Source: Polaromonas sp. (GTDB taxonomy: Bacteria; Pseudomonadota; Gammaproteobacteria; Burkholderiales; Burkholderiaceae_C). Taken from it: a DNA stretch of 41,779 bases. Below are positions 1-8,647 of this stretch, piece by piece. The stretch spans positions 1 through 41,779 of the forward strand of contig JAKFXR010000081.1 of NCBI GenBank assembly GCA_021731285.1, given 5' to 3'. Each line of letters starts with the position of its first letter. The stretch's first letter is position 1. The translations under genes were made by a program, and so were the position numbers. Under the pieces are notes generated by a model, which saw only the letters and a program-made list of their open reading frames with translations, was not told where the DNA came from and ran no database searches.

Positions 1-56
1 AGACCGCCCAATCCGCCGAGGCCGCCAAGGCCCCCAAGTCCACCTAAAGCGCTCAT
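1..56 (-). CDS. Gly-Leu-rich protein, N-terminus only (cut by window edge)
   Basis: A minus-strand reading frame opens with ATG at 56 and runs off the window. The 18 visible codons give Met-Ser-Ala followed by repeated Leu-Gly-Gly triplets. A GGGG-containing ribosome-binding stretch lies about 8 bases upstream (near 65-69), and the ATG sits 28 bases after the stop of the upstream cyclase gene, so the two are probably co-transcribed. I do not recognise the protein. Low-complexity Gly-Leu runs occur in surface, secreted and membrane-associated proteins, but no function can be given from 18 residues. Confidence 0.5.
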   Translation of the reverse strand, partial: MSALGGLGGLGGLGGLGG

Positions 57-84
57 TTTTATCCCCTTTTATGCAACAAAGAAA

Positions 85-1854
85 TCATTCGGGTGCTCCC
101 GCATCGCGCAACGCCTGCGCATATATTTGCCCGGCGGGGTAGTGTTCACTGGGAGAGCGGCGTATGAATTCCCGCACGTTGAAGTTGGGCTCAATGGTCA
201 ATAGCCGCTGGGCCGTATCTCTGGCTTCATCCATCTGTTTGTTCAGACTCAGGGCGATGGTCAGCGCGCGGTAGGTAGAGCTGTGCGCCTTGTTGGCCCG
301 AAGTGACGCCTGCGCCAATGCGATGGCGCCCGTGTAGTCCCCGGACGCCAGAACTGCCGAAGCGGCCAGGGACTGATAGAAGTACATCATCGGATCAAGA
401 GGTGACAGGCTCAGCGCCTTTTCTGCTGCTGCTTTAGCCGGGTCCCCCACACCCTGGAAGGCATGCAAAACTCCGGAGAAAAGCCAGGCGAGCGAATCAT
501 TGGGGTTGGCGGCCAAAGCCAGTTCATAACGCTGCGCAGCCCCATCGAGATCTTTGAGCATGTGGCAATGGACGAAGCCCTCCACCGCCAGGGCCAGCGA
601 GCAGTTAGGGTCCACGTCCAGCGCACGTTGGGTTTGCTCCAGTGCGCGCTGGGTTTCGTCTTTGCCACCGGATGACATGCCCCGGGTGACCTGCAGCACA
701 TGCCATTTCGCCAGCCACGCTCGAGGCGTGGGCAGGCGCCGGTGCCGGTCTATCAAATATTCCAGCATGTCACGCACCCGGTCAAACTCGCTGCGGGTAG
801 ACCGATGCATCAGCGAGATGGCGCCCATCAGCAGTGTCGAGCTCTCCAGATTGGGAAGCGGTCGGCTGGCGGCCCGCTGCATTTCAGTGCGTACGATGTG
901 CGTGCCCAACTGTGACACTACTTCCGTTGTGATTTTGTCTTCGCCCTGCAAGACATCCTGCACCGAGCTCTTGAGGCTCTCCCCCCATACCGCACGCCCT
1001 GTGCGAGCCTCGATCAACTCGGTGACCAAAACCAGCTGGCTGCCGGAAACGCGGTACGCCCCCGATAGCACATAGTTCGCGTTGAGGTGGTTTTGCAGCA
1101 AGGGCAGGCTGGTGTCCCGACCGCGCAAGGTTGTTGTCGACAAGCGGGAGATAACGTTCAGGTCGGGTGAGCGTGACAGTGCCGCAATGATTTCTTCGGC
1201 AAGTATTTCTCCAAGCACCGCGTCATCCGGCCCGGAAGTGCGCGCCGTGAACGGGATAACCGCAATCGTGGGCCTGAGCTCCGTGGCATCCGCAGGCAGG
1301 CTGACGAATTTCGGCATGGCCCCCGGCGGGCTGACGCGGTAGGCGTGAATGGGCTTTTCCACATGCTTGAGATAACACTCACCCATGTCTTCAAGGTCTG
1401 CGTCCAGTCCGGGGACAACCCGGTCACGCAGCTCGGCTGAGAACACAATTTCGTCGGGTCCTGCCAGGGTACACAGGCGGGCCGTCAGGTTGACGTCCGT
1501 CCCATAAATGTCGTGGTGGTCAGTGACAAACGTGGCCAAGTGGCCGCCAATGCGCAGGTGCATTTGCTGGTCGGGAGAAAGGCCCGCGTTGGTCTGGTGG
1601 CTGAAGTGTTGAAAGGCAAAAGCTGTCTTGACAGCGCCTTGCGCACTCGCCAGTTCGAGCATCAATCCGTCACCCAGGCTTTTGACAATGCGGCCACCAT
1701 GCAGAGGCAGCATCTGCTCTGCGTGTTGCACCAGTTGTTGCCACCGCCGTACAAAGTCATCTTGGTCCTGCTCCATCATTCTGACCGACTCAACCACGTC
1801 CATAACCAACAACACTTTCGTGTTCCTCGTTATGGAAGCGGGCAGTTCAATCAA
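85..1854 (-). CDS. Class III adenylate cyclase with TolB-like and TPR regions
   Basis: Predicted to make cAMP from ATP. Residues 12-175 form a class III nucleotidyl cyclase domain. The metal-binding aspartates are visible as D19 (in MDVVES) and D62 (in SLGDG), the purine-selecting pair as K58 and D120, and the transition-state Asn/Arg as N122 and R126, so the domain looks catalytically complete and adenylate-specific. Residues 195-330 resemble the TolB-like domain often fused to such cyclases (starting TIAVIPF), and the C-terminal 230 residues look like TPR helices. No signal peptide or membrane segment is seen, so it is probably cytosolic. The start is a TTG at 1854 without a clear ribosome-binding site and is uncertain. 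What the TPR part senses is unknown. Confidence 0.85.
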   Translation of the reverse strand: MIELPASITRNTKVLLVMDVVESVRMMEQDQDDFVRRWQQLVQHAEQMLPLHGGRIVKSLGDGLMLELASAQGAVKTAFAFQHFSHQTNAGLSPDQQMHLRIGGHLATFVTDHHDIYGTDVNLTARLCTLAGPDEIVFSAELRDRVVPGLDADLEDMGECYLKHVEKPIHAYRVSPPGAMPKFVSLPADATELRPTIAVIPFTARTSGPDDAVLGEILAEEIIAALSRSPDLNVISRLSTTTLRGRDTSLPLLQNHLNANYVLSGAYRVSGSQLVLVTELIEARTGRAVWGESLKSSVQDVLQGEDKITTEVVSQLGTHIVRTEMQRAASRPLPNLESSTLLMGAISLMHRSTRSEFDRVRDMLEYLIDRHRRLPTPRAWLAKWHVLQVTRGMSSGGKDETQRALEQTQRALDVDPNCSLALAVEGFVHCHMLKDLDGAAQRYELALAANPNDSLAWLFSGVLHAFQGVGDPAKAAAEKALSLSPLDPMMYFYQSLAASAVLASGDYTGAIALAQASLRANKAHSSTYRALTIALSLNKQMDEARDTAQRLLTIEPNFNVREFIRRSPSEHYPAGQIYAQALRDAGAPE

Positions 1855-2177
1855 GGGAAGGGCTCAATCGTAGGAGGTGTAACAAAATTTTACCTCCCCA
1901 TTTTGTAGGAGATGGCCGGTGGTGGAAACCCTTTTCTGGTTCCCAAATAACGGCAGACCGTGCATTGTTGTTTCAACGCGAACGGAGCAGCAGTCTCCGC
2001 GACCTTGATGAACTTGAGTTGCAGCCCAGAGATAGCAAAAGCATTTTTGGGAGCAAAGAGCGAGAGGGTGATGAAGTGCTGCGCTTGTCGCCCGCATCCG
2101 CATCCGCGCCTGGGCGCAGGGCTGCCTGTGACCGCAGGTGGCACGTGGATACATCGGGAAGCTGTCAATTTGCCGGT

Positions 2178-2232
2178 GCTATGTTCTGAATAGCAAACTA
2201 TCCTCGCGGATAGTGGGCAAGGTGCCGATTTG
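2178..2232 (+). repeat. GCTAT-n7-ATAGC hairpin repeat, copy 1
   Basis: The stem GCTAT/ATAGC with a 7-base loop (2178-2194) is followed by AAACTATCC, then GGGCAAGGTGCCGATTT. The same layout (hairpin, AAACT, a pyrimidine-rich stretch, GGGCAA, sometimes GCCGATTT) recurs at 2281, 5174, 15472, 33056 and 35384. It is probably a non-autonomous intergenic repeat of this bacterial family. Confidence 0.6.
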
Positions 2233-2280
2233 GGCAATAGGAGTTGGCCATCACCCTGCCGCGTCACGCCTTATAAGTAA

Positions 2281-2333
2281 ATCGCGTGTTTGCCCTTTGA
2301 TATTGGCCGTAGTTTGCTATAGATAACGTAGCA
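2281..2333 (-). repeat. GCTAT-n7-ATAGC hairpin repeat, copy 2 (inverted)
   Basis: Read on the minus strand it begins GCTACGTTATCTATAGC, continues with AAACTACGG and ends in AAAGGGCAAACACGCGATTT, matching the copy at 2178 in inverted orientation about 50 bases away. The pair could fold into a larger stem. It lies downstream of phhA and may take part in ending that transcript. Confidence 0.55.
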
Positions 2334-2410
2334 ATATAAGTGTGCACAGACCACAATCATTCGTGCGTCATAGAGATGCACCTTCTATTCGCCTGCACGT
2401 TCAGCGGTGC

Positions 2411-3238
2411 TTACTGCCCCGCATCCGCCGCCAGCTCCTCCATCGCTTTCACCCGCTCATAAACCGGTGTGAAGTCCGGCGCGGTTTTGTCGAACAGCTC
2501 CTGGAAGCTGTTGATCACGAAGTAGGTCTGCTGGTAGCTGTCGATCTTGTAGCGGGTGCGCATGACGCGCGTTATGTCCAGGGGCAGGCGTTGCGGCTCA
2601 TTGCTGCGTACCGAGTGCTGCAGTTCGCCGGATGAGCTGAGGATGCCGGCGCCATATGCACGCAGGCCGTCAGCTTGCTGGATCAGCCCAAACTCGATCG
2701 TGTACCAGTAGAGGCGGCTCAGTTGCTCGCAGGCGCCCAGGCGGTGGGCCTTCAGGCCACCCTTGCCGTAGGCCTGCATGTGGTCGGCGAAGATGGGATT
2801 GAAAAGCAGTGGCACGTGTCCGAAGAGGTCGTGAAAAACATCGGGCTCGACGATGTAGTCAAACTCTTCGGGGGTGCGAATCCAGTTGGTCACCGGGAAT
2901 TGGCGGTTGGCCAGCAGGGTGAAAAAGGGCACCTCGGGGATGAGGCCAGGCACGGTGACGATTTCCCAGCCCGTGGCCTTGCGCAGGCGCTGGTTGATGT
3001 CTTCAAACCGCGGAATGTGGTCGCTGGCGCCCAGCGAGGGCAAGGCGGCAATGAATTCGTCGCAGGCCAGGCCGGGTAACAAAGCGGCCTGTCGCGCATA
3101 CAGGCGCCGGTAGGTGTCGTGGTCAGCTGCGGTGTAGCTGTCGTAGTCCTGCGGGCAGGTGTAGTCCGCGCCGGCGCGGGTGTAGTCGCCCCTTGGGGGG
3201 CGTTCGCTGGCGCCATAAACGACAGGATCAACAGCCAT
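2411..3238 (-). CDS. phhA: Phenylalanine 4-hydroxylase
   Basis: Hydroxylates L-phenylalanine to L-tyrosine with O2, tetrahydropterin and non-haem iron, in the cytoplasm. At 275 residues it has the usual length of bacterial monodomain enzymes. The iron-binding triad is visible: H136 and H141 in HDLFGH, and E182 in YWYTIEFGL. The typical cofactor-region motif PEVPFFTLLANRQFPVTNWIR (split as PEVPFFTLLA at 101 and NRQFPVTNWI at 111) is present. ATG at 3238 is supported by GGGAG about 8 bases upstream. It lies 138 bases downstream of hppD on the same strand. Together the two take phenylalanine through tyrosine-derived 4-hydroxyphenylpyruvate to homogentisate, with transamination encoded elsewhere. 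No pterin dehydratase (phhB) is seen beside it. Confidence 0.95.
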   Translation of the reverse strand: MAVDPVVYGASERPPRGDYTRAGADYTCPQDYDSYTAADHDTYRRLYARQAALLPGLACDEFIAALPSLGASDHIPRFEDINQRLRKATGWEIVTVPGLIPEVPFFTLLANRQFPVTNWIRTPEEFDYIVEPDVFHDLFGHVPLLFNPIFADHMQAYGKGGLKAHRLGACEQLSRLYWYTIEFGLIQQADGLRAYGAGILSSSGELQHSVRSNEPQRLPLDITRVMRTRYKIDSYQQTYFVINSFQELFDKTAPDFTPVYERVKAMEELAADAGQ

Positions 3239-3266
3239 TCAGAAACTCCCGAATTCGGATTTGCCC

Positions 3267-3354
3267 GTCATCCCGGACCTGATCCGGGATCCATGTTTCA
3301 TGCGCCACCGTCCCGGCCTGCGAGGCATGGATTGCGGGTCAAGCCCGCAATGAC
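3267..3354. repeat. REP-like palindromic units, inverted pair (GTCATCCCGG family)
   Basis: Unit 3267-3295 (GTCATCCCGG, ACCTGAT, CCGGGATCCATG) faces unit 3326-3354 (CATGGATTGCGGG, TCA, AGCCCGCAATGAC), separated by 30 bases. Each unit is itself an imperfect palindrome. The same family occurs at 24795, 25510, 34245, 34304, 34461 and 38670. The pair sits between hppD and phhA. Confidence 0.8.
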
Positions 3355-3376
3355 AGACTTTCATTGTCATGGATGC

Positions 3377-4483
3377 TTACGCTTTTTCGAGAACGCCGCG
3401 GCGCATCTGGTCCAGTTCCATGCTTTCAAACAGCGCCTTGAAGTTGCCCTCCCCAAAGCCCTGGTTGCCTTTGCGCTGGATGAACTCAAAAAAGATGGGG
3501 CCCAGCTGGTTCTCGCTGAAGATCTGCAGCAGGAGCTCGCCCGGCTTGCCGTCCACCAGGATGTTGCGCGCCTGCAGCTCCGCCACATTCTCACCGTGAC
3601 CGGGGATGCGTTTGTCGAGCAGTTCGTAATAGCTGTCGCTGGTGCTGAGCAGCTTCATGCCGCTGAGCTGCAAGGCGTCAACCGTCTCTGGAAGATTGTC
3701 TGAACCCATGGCAATGTGCTGGATACCCTCGCCCTGGTATTTGTCCAGGTACTCCTGGATCTGCCCGGCTTTCTCGTTGCCCTCTTCGTTGATGGGAATG
3801 CGGATCTTGCCGCAGGGGCTGGTCATGGCCTTGCTTTTCACGCCGGTGGTCTGGCCCTCGATGTCGAAGTAGCGCACCTCGCGGAAGTTGAACAGCCGCT
3901 CGTAAAAGCCCGACCACTCGGCCATGCGGCCGCGGTGCACGTTGTGGGTGAGGTGGTCAATGTAGGTCAGCCCATGGCCCACCGGGTTCAGCTCGGCATC
4001 GGGCAGGGGCTCAAAGTCCACATCGAAAAAACCGATGTTGCCGATGTCGCCGTCTTTGGCTCCGTTTTTGCCACGCCAGCGGTCAATGAAATAAATGATG
4101 GAGTCGCCAATGCCCTTGATCGCCGGGATGTTCAGCTCGCCCGGTCCGGCGGTGTGGGCGTAGCCCCAGGCGCCGAGGGTGATGGCACGCTCGTAGGCCG
4201 CCTTGGCGTCCTGCACCCGAAAGGCAATCGCACAGACGCTGGGGCCGTGCTGGCGCGCAAAGCGCTGGGCAAAAGAGTCGGGCTCGGCATTGATGATGAA
4301 GTTGATGCCGCCCTGGCGATAGAGCGTCACGTTTTTGTGGCGGTGTTTGGCAATTGCCTTGAAGCCCATGCGCACAAACAGCGCACTCATGGCAGCCGGG
4401 TCGGGCGCAGCGTATTCGATGAATTCAAAGCCGTCCGTGCCCATGGGGTTGTCCCAGACGCCTTGTGTGGCGGTTGCGTTCAT
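3377..4483 (-). CDS. hppD: 4-hydroxyphenylpyruvate dioxygenase
   Basis: Converts 4-hydroxyphenylpyruvate and O2 to homogentisate and CO2 in tyrosine breakdown, in the cytoplasm. It is a two-domain vicinal-oxygen-chelate protein. The Fe(II) ligands are visible as H177 (YIDHLTHNV), H256 (IQHIAMG) and E333 (FFEFIQRKG), and the C-terminal GFGEGNFKALFE motif seals the active site. ATG at 4483 is chosen over an open frame reaching 4636, because GGAGG lies just upstream of 4483 and the 51 extra residues are Cys/Ser-rich and unlike the family. The 368-residue length fits. It is followed by phhA and is divergent from an Lrp/AsnC-type gene that probably regulates it. Confidence 0.95.
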   Translation of the reverse strand: MNATATQGVWDNPMGTDGFEFIEYAAPDPAAMSALFVRMGFKAIAKHRHKNVTLYRQGGINFIINAEPDSFAQRFARQHGPSVCAIAFRVQDAKAAYERAITLGAWGYAHTAGPGELNIPAIKGIGDSIIYFIDRWRGKNGAKDGDIGNIGFFDVDFEPLPDAELNPVGHGLTYIDHLTHNVHRGRMAEWSGFYERLFNFREVRYFDIEGQTTGVKSKAMTSPCGKIRIPINEEGNEKAGQIQEYLDKYQGEGIQHIAMGSDNLPETVDALQLSGMKLLSTSDSYYELLDKRIPGHGENVAELQARNILVDGKPGELLLQIFSENQLGPIFFEFIQRKGNQGFGEGNFKALFESMELDQMRRGVLEKA

Positions 4484-4604
4484 TCGTGCCTCCATCTCAA
4501 TCAAATGCAGATGGGTACCACTGTACAGGCGCTTCCCAGCACTTTTTATGCAAATCGCAGCGCAAGAGTTGTCCCATGCGCAGTAAACATGCAAAATATG
4601 AAGC
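4484..4604. promoter_or_regulatory. Divergent promoter region of hppD and the Lrp-type gene
   Basis: These 121 bases separate divergent hppD and the regulator gene. Close to the regulator start there are recurring CATGC words (4574-4612: CATGCGCAG, CATGCAAAA, GCATGCAAG). Lrp-family proteins bind arrays of degenerate sites, so this is a plausible operator region. The exact sites are inference. Confidence 0.35.
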
Positions 4605-5078
4605 ATGCAAGCACTGGACAAGCTGGACAAGCTCATACTGCGCAGCCTTCAAGCCGATGGCCGGGCCACTTATGACCAGATTGCCGAGCAGGTCAGCCTC
4701 TCGCCCAGTGCTGTGTTGCGGCGCGTCAAGCGGCTGGAGGAAAGCGGGGTCATCGACCGTTATGTGGCCCTGGTCAAGCCCGAGTCGGTGGGGCTGGGCC
4801 TGACGGCCTATATCAATGTGCGGCTTGAAAAGCACACCGAGTCGCACAAGCGCAACCCGATGGACGCCTTTCGCGCGAGCGTGCAAACCTGGCCCGAGGT
4901 GGTGGAGTGCGCTGCCCTGACGGGCGAGATGGACTATTTGCTGCGTGTGGTGGTGGCTGACATGGGCCACTACAGCCGCTTCATCATGGACACGCTGCTC
5001 AAGCATCCCAGCGTGCAGGATTGCAAAACAAGCTTTGTGCTGGACCGGGTCAAAGCCACCACGGCCCTGCCTGTGTAA
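4605..5078 (+). CDS. Lrp/AsnC-family transcription regulator
   Basis: A 157-residue regulator with an N-terminal winged helix-turn-helix (about residues 5-55, opening LDKLDKLILRSLQADGR and with the recognition region LSPSAVLRRVKRLEESGVI) and a C-terminal RAM ligand-binding domain (about 65-150, GEMDYLLRVVVADMGHY). Lrp-type proteins form dimers or octamers whose binding is tuned by amino acids or related ligands. Its divergent position next to hppD suggests that it controls phenylalanine/tyrosine breakdown in response to an aromatic amino acid or its keto acid. The family call is firm; the ligand and target are inference. Confidence 0.9.
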   Translation: MQALDKLDKLILRSLQADGRATYDQIAEQVSLSPSAVLRRVKRLEESGVIDRYVALVKPESVGLGLTAYINVRLEKHTESHKRNPMDAFRASVQTWPEVVECAALTGEMDYLLRVVVADMGHYSRFIMDTLLKHPSVQDCKTSFVLDRVKATTALPV

Positions 5079-5173
5079 GCGCGAACTATCGACCAACGGG
5101 TCATTAAATTAGGCAGAGCCCCCCGTTTCAGGCTCGATTTATGCCATCTGGCTTGCGCTTTTGCCCAACAAAT

Positions 5174-5230
5174 ACTATTATTTTCATAGCAAACTCTTCC
5201 CACCAATAAAGGGCAAATTGCTGTTTTGCC
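5174..5230 (+). repeat. GCTAT-type hairpin repeat, copy 3
   Basis: ACTAT-TATTTTC-ATAGC (5174-5190) is followed by AAACTCTTCCCACCAATAAAGGGCAA, the same layout as the copies at 2178 and 33056. It occupies the gap between the Lrp-type gene and the acetyltransferase gene. Confidence 0.6.
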
Positions 5231-5313
5231 AATGACTTTCGGTCCCCCTGCTCCGAAACCGTCAAAAATTCATCCAAGGTAGACATTTCAGGGAAAACCC
5301 TTATATTGAAGCC

Positions 5314-6036
5314 ATGGTCAATCCCGGTACTTTCATCAAGGCATCCATAGACGCAGGCAAGGAGCTGTTTCGCCAGCCCACGTCCGTGGGTGAGCGCGCG
5401 CCTGGCAAGCCGCCGCTGATGGTGCCCATCCGCTCGCTGGGCCCCAGCCACCGCGAGCGCATTGAAAAACACCTGATAGCGCTTGATCCGCAGGACCGCT
5501 ACCTGCGCTTTGGCTACTCGGCCAGCGACGAGCAGATTGCCCGCTACGCAGCCAGCCTCAATTTCGACCGTGACGAGATTTTCGGCATCTACAACCGCAA
5601 GCTGGAGCTGATCGCCATGGCGCACCTGGCCTTGTCGATAGACCCTCAGTTGGCCAGTTGCGCAGAGTTTGGCGTGTCGGTGCTGTCGCATGCGCGGGGC
5701 CGCGGCTACGGAGCGCGCCTGTTTGACCGCGCCGTCATGCACGCCCGCAACGAAGGCGTGACCATGATGTTCATCCATGCCCTCAGTGAAAACACCGCCA
5801 TGCTCAACATTGCCCGCAAGGCCGGGGCCGTGATTGAGCGCGACGGCTCGGAAAGCGAGGCCTACCTCAAGCTGCCGCCTGCCGACCTGGACTCCCGCAT
5901 GACCGAGATGGTGGAAGAGCAGATTGCCCAGACCGACTACCGGCTCAAGGTGCAGGCCAAGCAGTTCTGGGACCTGTTGGCGATTGTTCAGGAAGTGCGG
6001 CGCGGCGTGCAGGAAAGCCGGCACCGGCCTTCTTAG
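5314..6036 (+). CDS. GNAT-family N-acetyltransferase
   Basis: A 240-residue protein with a single GNAT acetyl-CoA-binding domain at about residues 30-190. The acetyl-CoA pyrophosphate loop is seen as SHARGRGYGARL near residue 130, preceded by a strand with FGVSVLS, and followed by NTAMLNIARKAGAVIERDG, the helix-strand usual for the C-terminal half of the fold. The C-terminal 50 residues are helical and rich in Gln/Val. No membrane segment or signal peptide is present. The substrate cannot be read from sequence. The next gene on the same strand (CorC-like) is about 100 bases away. Confidence 0.8.
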   Translation: MVNPGTFIKASIDAGKELFRQPTSVGERAPGKPPLMVPIRSLGPSHRERIEKHLIALDPQDRYLRFGYSASDEQIARYAASLNFDRDEIFGIYNRKLELIAMAHLALSIDPQLASCAEFGVSVLSHARGRGYGARLFDRAVMHARNEGVTMMFIHALSENTAMLNIARKAGAVIERDGSESEAYLKLPPADLDSRMTEMVEEQIAQTDYRLKVQAKQFWDLLAIVQEVRRGVQESRHRPS

Positions 6037-6133
6037 GCCTCACGGTTTCGCACCTGCTTGCCCGCCTTCCTGAGCGCTTGTCGCCATCGAAGTACGTTAT
6101 CCTTGGCGGCTTATCCACTACCGCACACCCCTC

Positions 6134-6997
6134 GTGTCCGATGCCCCCCCCAGTAGACCGCCCAAGCAGGAAGACAAACGCGGCTTTTTGCAAAAGCTTG
6201 CCGAGATGCTCCATCCGGGGCCCGATTCCAAAGACGAGCTGATCGAAACTCTGGTCGAGGCGCAGGACAACGACGTCATCGGCGCGCAAAGCCGCGAGAT
6301 GCTCGAGGGTGTGATCCGCATGGCCGACATGACGGCGGGCGATGTGATGGTGGCCGCCCCCCGCATGGACGCCATCAACATCGATGCGCCCTTCGACGAG
6401 TTGCTGCATCTGGTGATAGACACCGCGCACTCGCGCTTTCCGGTCTACGAAAACGAAAAAGAAAACATTCTTGGCATCCTCATGGCCAAGGACCTGCTCA
6501 AGCTGCAGCGCGCGCCTGAGCTCAACATACGCGCGCTGCTCAGGCCGGCGGTGTTTGTGCCCGAGAGCAAGGGGCTCAACGACCTGCTGCGCGAGTTCCG
6601 CGGCAACCGCAACCACCTGGCCATCGTGATCGACGAGTTTGGCCGTGTTGCCGGTCTCATCACCATTGAAGATGTGCTGGAGCAGATCGTCGGTGAGATT
6701 GAAGACGAGTTCGACATTGCTGAGGACGAGGGCGACATCTTTGGCCTGCCCGACAAGACCTACCGCGTCAGCGGCGACACCTCGATCGAGCGTGTCAGCG
6801 AAGCCTTTGGCGTCAAGCTGCTGGACGAAGATTTTGAAACCATAGGCGGGCTGGTGGCCCACGAGATGGGCCATGTGCCGCGCCGCGGCGAGAGCCATGC
6901 GCTGGCGGGTCTGCACTTCACCGTGCTGCATACCAAAGGTGGCGCGGTGCGATGGTTCAAAGTCACGCCGGTCGCCGTGCCGCCCCGGCAGCCCTGA
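6134..6997 (+). CDS. corC: CorC/YbeX-type CBS-domain protein
   Basis: A 287-residue soluble protein of the HlyC/CorC type. An acidic N-terminal stretch is followed by two CBS domains (about 68-125, with MTAGDVMVAAPRMDAI, and 135-190) and a C-terminal CorC_HlyC transporter-associated domain (about 205-285, YRVSGDTSIERVSEAFGV). In E. coli the homologue YbeX/CorC has been linked to Mg2+/Co2+ efflux and to ribosome-related functions. It lies directly before lnt with 16 bases between them, as ybeX does in many proteobacteria. The start is GTG at 6134; no ATG fits better. The family is firm, the exact role less so. Confidence 0.9.
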   Translation: MSDAPPSRPPKQEDKRGFLQKLAEMLHPGPDSKDELIETLVEAQDNDVIGAQSREMLEGVIRMADMTAGDVMVAAPRMDAINIDAPFDELLHLVIDTAHSRFPVYENEKENILGILMAKDLLKLQRAPELNIRALLRPAVFVPESKGLNDLLREFRGNRNHLAIVIDEFGRVAGLITIEDVLEQIVGEIEDEFDIAEDEGDIFGLPDKTYRVSGDTSIERVSEAFGVKLLDEDFETIGGLVAHEMGHVPRRGESHALAGLHFTVLHTKGGAVRWFKVTPVAVPPRQP

Positions 6998-7013
6998 AAA
7001 GACCCTGGCGCGC

Positions 7014-8624
7014 ATGTCACGAACCCCCATCGACTCCATGGTGTCTGCGCTTCCCACCCTGCCGGCCTTGCTGGAGCACATTGGCCACCCCCGGCAGCGC
7101 AAGACCGTGTCGTTTATCCAGATGGCGATGGTGCTGCTTGCGGGTGGCGCACACGCGCTGAGCATTGCCTGGCCATTCTCCTTTGGACCAGCGCAAGGCC
7201 AGCCCCTGTGGTGGCTGCAACTGCTGGCGCTGGGCACACTGGTCTGGCAACTTGATCGCTGCGTGCGCTGGAAGCAGGGCCTGCTGCTGGGCTGGTTGTT
7301 CGCGACGGCGTGGCTGTGCGGCATTTTCTGGTGGCTGTTTATCTCGCTCCACACCTATGGCGGTCTGGCCTCTCCTCTGGCCGTGCTGGCCATCGTCGGT
7401 CTGGCGGTTTTTCTGGGCACCTACTACGCTCTGGCATGCGCCGCTTTTGCCGTCCTGGCCCCCCAGCGACCCATGCGGCGTGCTATTTTTTTTGCAGCAC
7501 TGTGGTTGCTGGCCGAGCTGGCACGGGTGGAGTTTTTCACCGGTTTCCCGTGGGGCGAAGCAGGCTATGCCCACCTGGACGGCTGGCTGGACGGTTATGC
7601 CCCGTGGGTGGGCGTACATGGCATGACCTTCCTGGCAGCCCTCATCGCTGCCAGCCTGGCCGGCATGGGCAAGTCACGCCGTCAGGTGCTGATGGTGCCA
7701 TTCATGGTCCTCCTCATGGTGGCCCTGTCGCTGGTGGCCGGCCGGCCCACCTCAAGTCCGGCGGGCAGCCTGGCCGTCACCCTGCTGCAGGGCAACATTC
7801 CGCAAAACGAAAAATTTCAGCCCGGCACCGGATTGCCCACCGCGCTGCGCTGGTATGCCGAGCAACTGCAGGCTGCCAAAACGTCCCTGGTGGTGGCGCC
7901 CGAGACTGCGCTGCCCCTGCTGCCCAGCCAGTTGCCGGAGGGCTACCTCAGCGCCGTGCAGGCGCGCTTTGCCACCGGCCAGCAGGCGGCGCTGATCGGC
8001 ATTCCTTTGGGCAGCTACACCGACGGGTATGCCAACGCGGTCATGGGACTCAAGCCAGGCCAGCAGCAGGCGTACCAATTCCAAAAACACCACCTGGTGC
8101 CTTTTGGCGAGTTCGTTCCTCTGGGCTTTCGCTGGTTCATCAACCTGATGCACATTCCTCTCGGTGATTTCCGGCGTGGTGCACTGGGCCAGCCCTCCTT
8201 TGAATGGCAGGGCCAGCGCATCGCGCCCAACATTTGTTATGAAGACCTGTTTGGCGAGGAGCTGGCGGTCAGCTTTGCCAATGCCGCCACTGCGCCCACC
8301 ATCCTGGCCAACGTCAGCAACATCGCCTGGTTTGGCAACACGGTGGCCATTGACCAGCACCTGGCCATCTCGCGCATGCGGGCGCTGGAGTTTGAGCGCC
8401 CCCTGATCCGCGCCACCAACACCGGCGCCACCGTCATCATCGACCATCGCGGCAAGGTCACGCACGAGTTGCCGCGCCACACCCGCGGCGCGCTGGTGGC
8501 AGAGGTGGACGGCCGCAATGGCATCACGCCGTTTGCCTGGTGGGCGTCGCGTTATGGGCTGTGGCCGCTGTGGGCCCTGGGTCTTGCGATGGTGGTGTTG
8601 GCCCTCGCGCGGCGCCGACGCTAG
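7014..8624 (+). CDS. lnt: Apolipoprotein N-acyltransferase
   Basis: Adds the third acyl chain to the N-terminal cysteine of outer-membrane lipoproteins, at the periplasmic face of the inner membrane. The first 245 residues contain several membrane helices; the rest is a nitrilase-like domain with the Glu-Lys-Cys triad visible as E297 (VAPETALPL), K358 (FQKHHLVPFGEF) and C408 (NICYEDLFGEE). A last membrane helix closes the protein (LWPLWALGLAMVVLA). At 536 residues it matches the family. ATG at 7014, 16 bases after corC, is preferred over ATG at 7038; neither has a strong ribosome-binding site, which suits translational coupling. The frame is open further upstream only as an overlap with corC. 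Confidence 0.95.
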   Translation: MSRTPIDSMVSALPTLPALLEHIGHPRQRKTVSFIQMAMVLLAGGAHALSIAWPFSFGPAQGQPLWWLQLLALGTLVWQLDRCVRWKQGLLLGWLFATAWLCGIFWWLFISLHTYGGLASPLAVLAIVGLAVFLGTYYALACAAFAVLAPQRPMRRAIFFAALWLLAELARVEFFTGFPWGEAGYAHLDGWLDGYAPWVGVHGMTFLAALIAASLAGMGKSRRQVLMVPFMVLLMVALSLVAGRPTSSPAGSLAVTLLQGNIPQNEKFQPGTGLPTALRWYAEQLQAAKTSLVVAPETALPLLPSQLPEGYLSAVQARFATGQQAALIGIPLGSYTDGYANAVMGLKPGQQQAYQFQKHHLVPFGEFVPLGFRWFINLMHIPLGDFRRGALGQPSFEWQGQRIAPNICYEDLFGEELAVSFANAATAPTILANVSNIAWFGNTVAIDQHLAISRMRALEFERPLIRATNTGATVIIDHRGKVTHELPRHTRGALVAEVDGRNGITPFAWWASRYGLWPLWALGLAMVVLALARRRR

Positions 8625-8647
8625 CGTGTAACACCACGCCAGATGCG

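Larger units (their letters stand above)
1855..2410. other. Gene-free stretch with an inverted pair of hairpin repeats
   Basis: No convincing gene is present in these 556 bases between the cyclase start and the phhA stop; the short frames here lack family resemblance. The right half holds two copies of a short repeat in opposite orientation (2178-2232 and 2281-2333, listed separately). The left half must contain the minus-strand promoter of the cyclase operon, but I cannot pick it out with confidence. Confidence 0.6.

Noticed and set aside
1864-2267. Two overlapping frames of 96 and 125 residues upstream of the cyclase
   Set aside because: No family resemblance, no ribosome-binding site, and partial overlap with an intergenic repeat.
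4484-4636. A 51-residue N-terminal extension of HppD
   Set aside because: The internal ATG at 4483 has a GGAGG site; the extension is Ser/Cys-rich, overlaps the divergent regulator gene and does not match the family.
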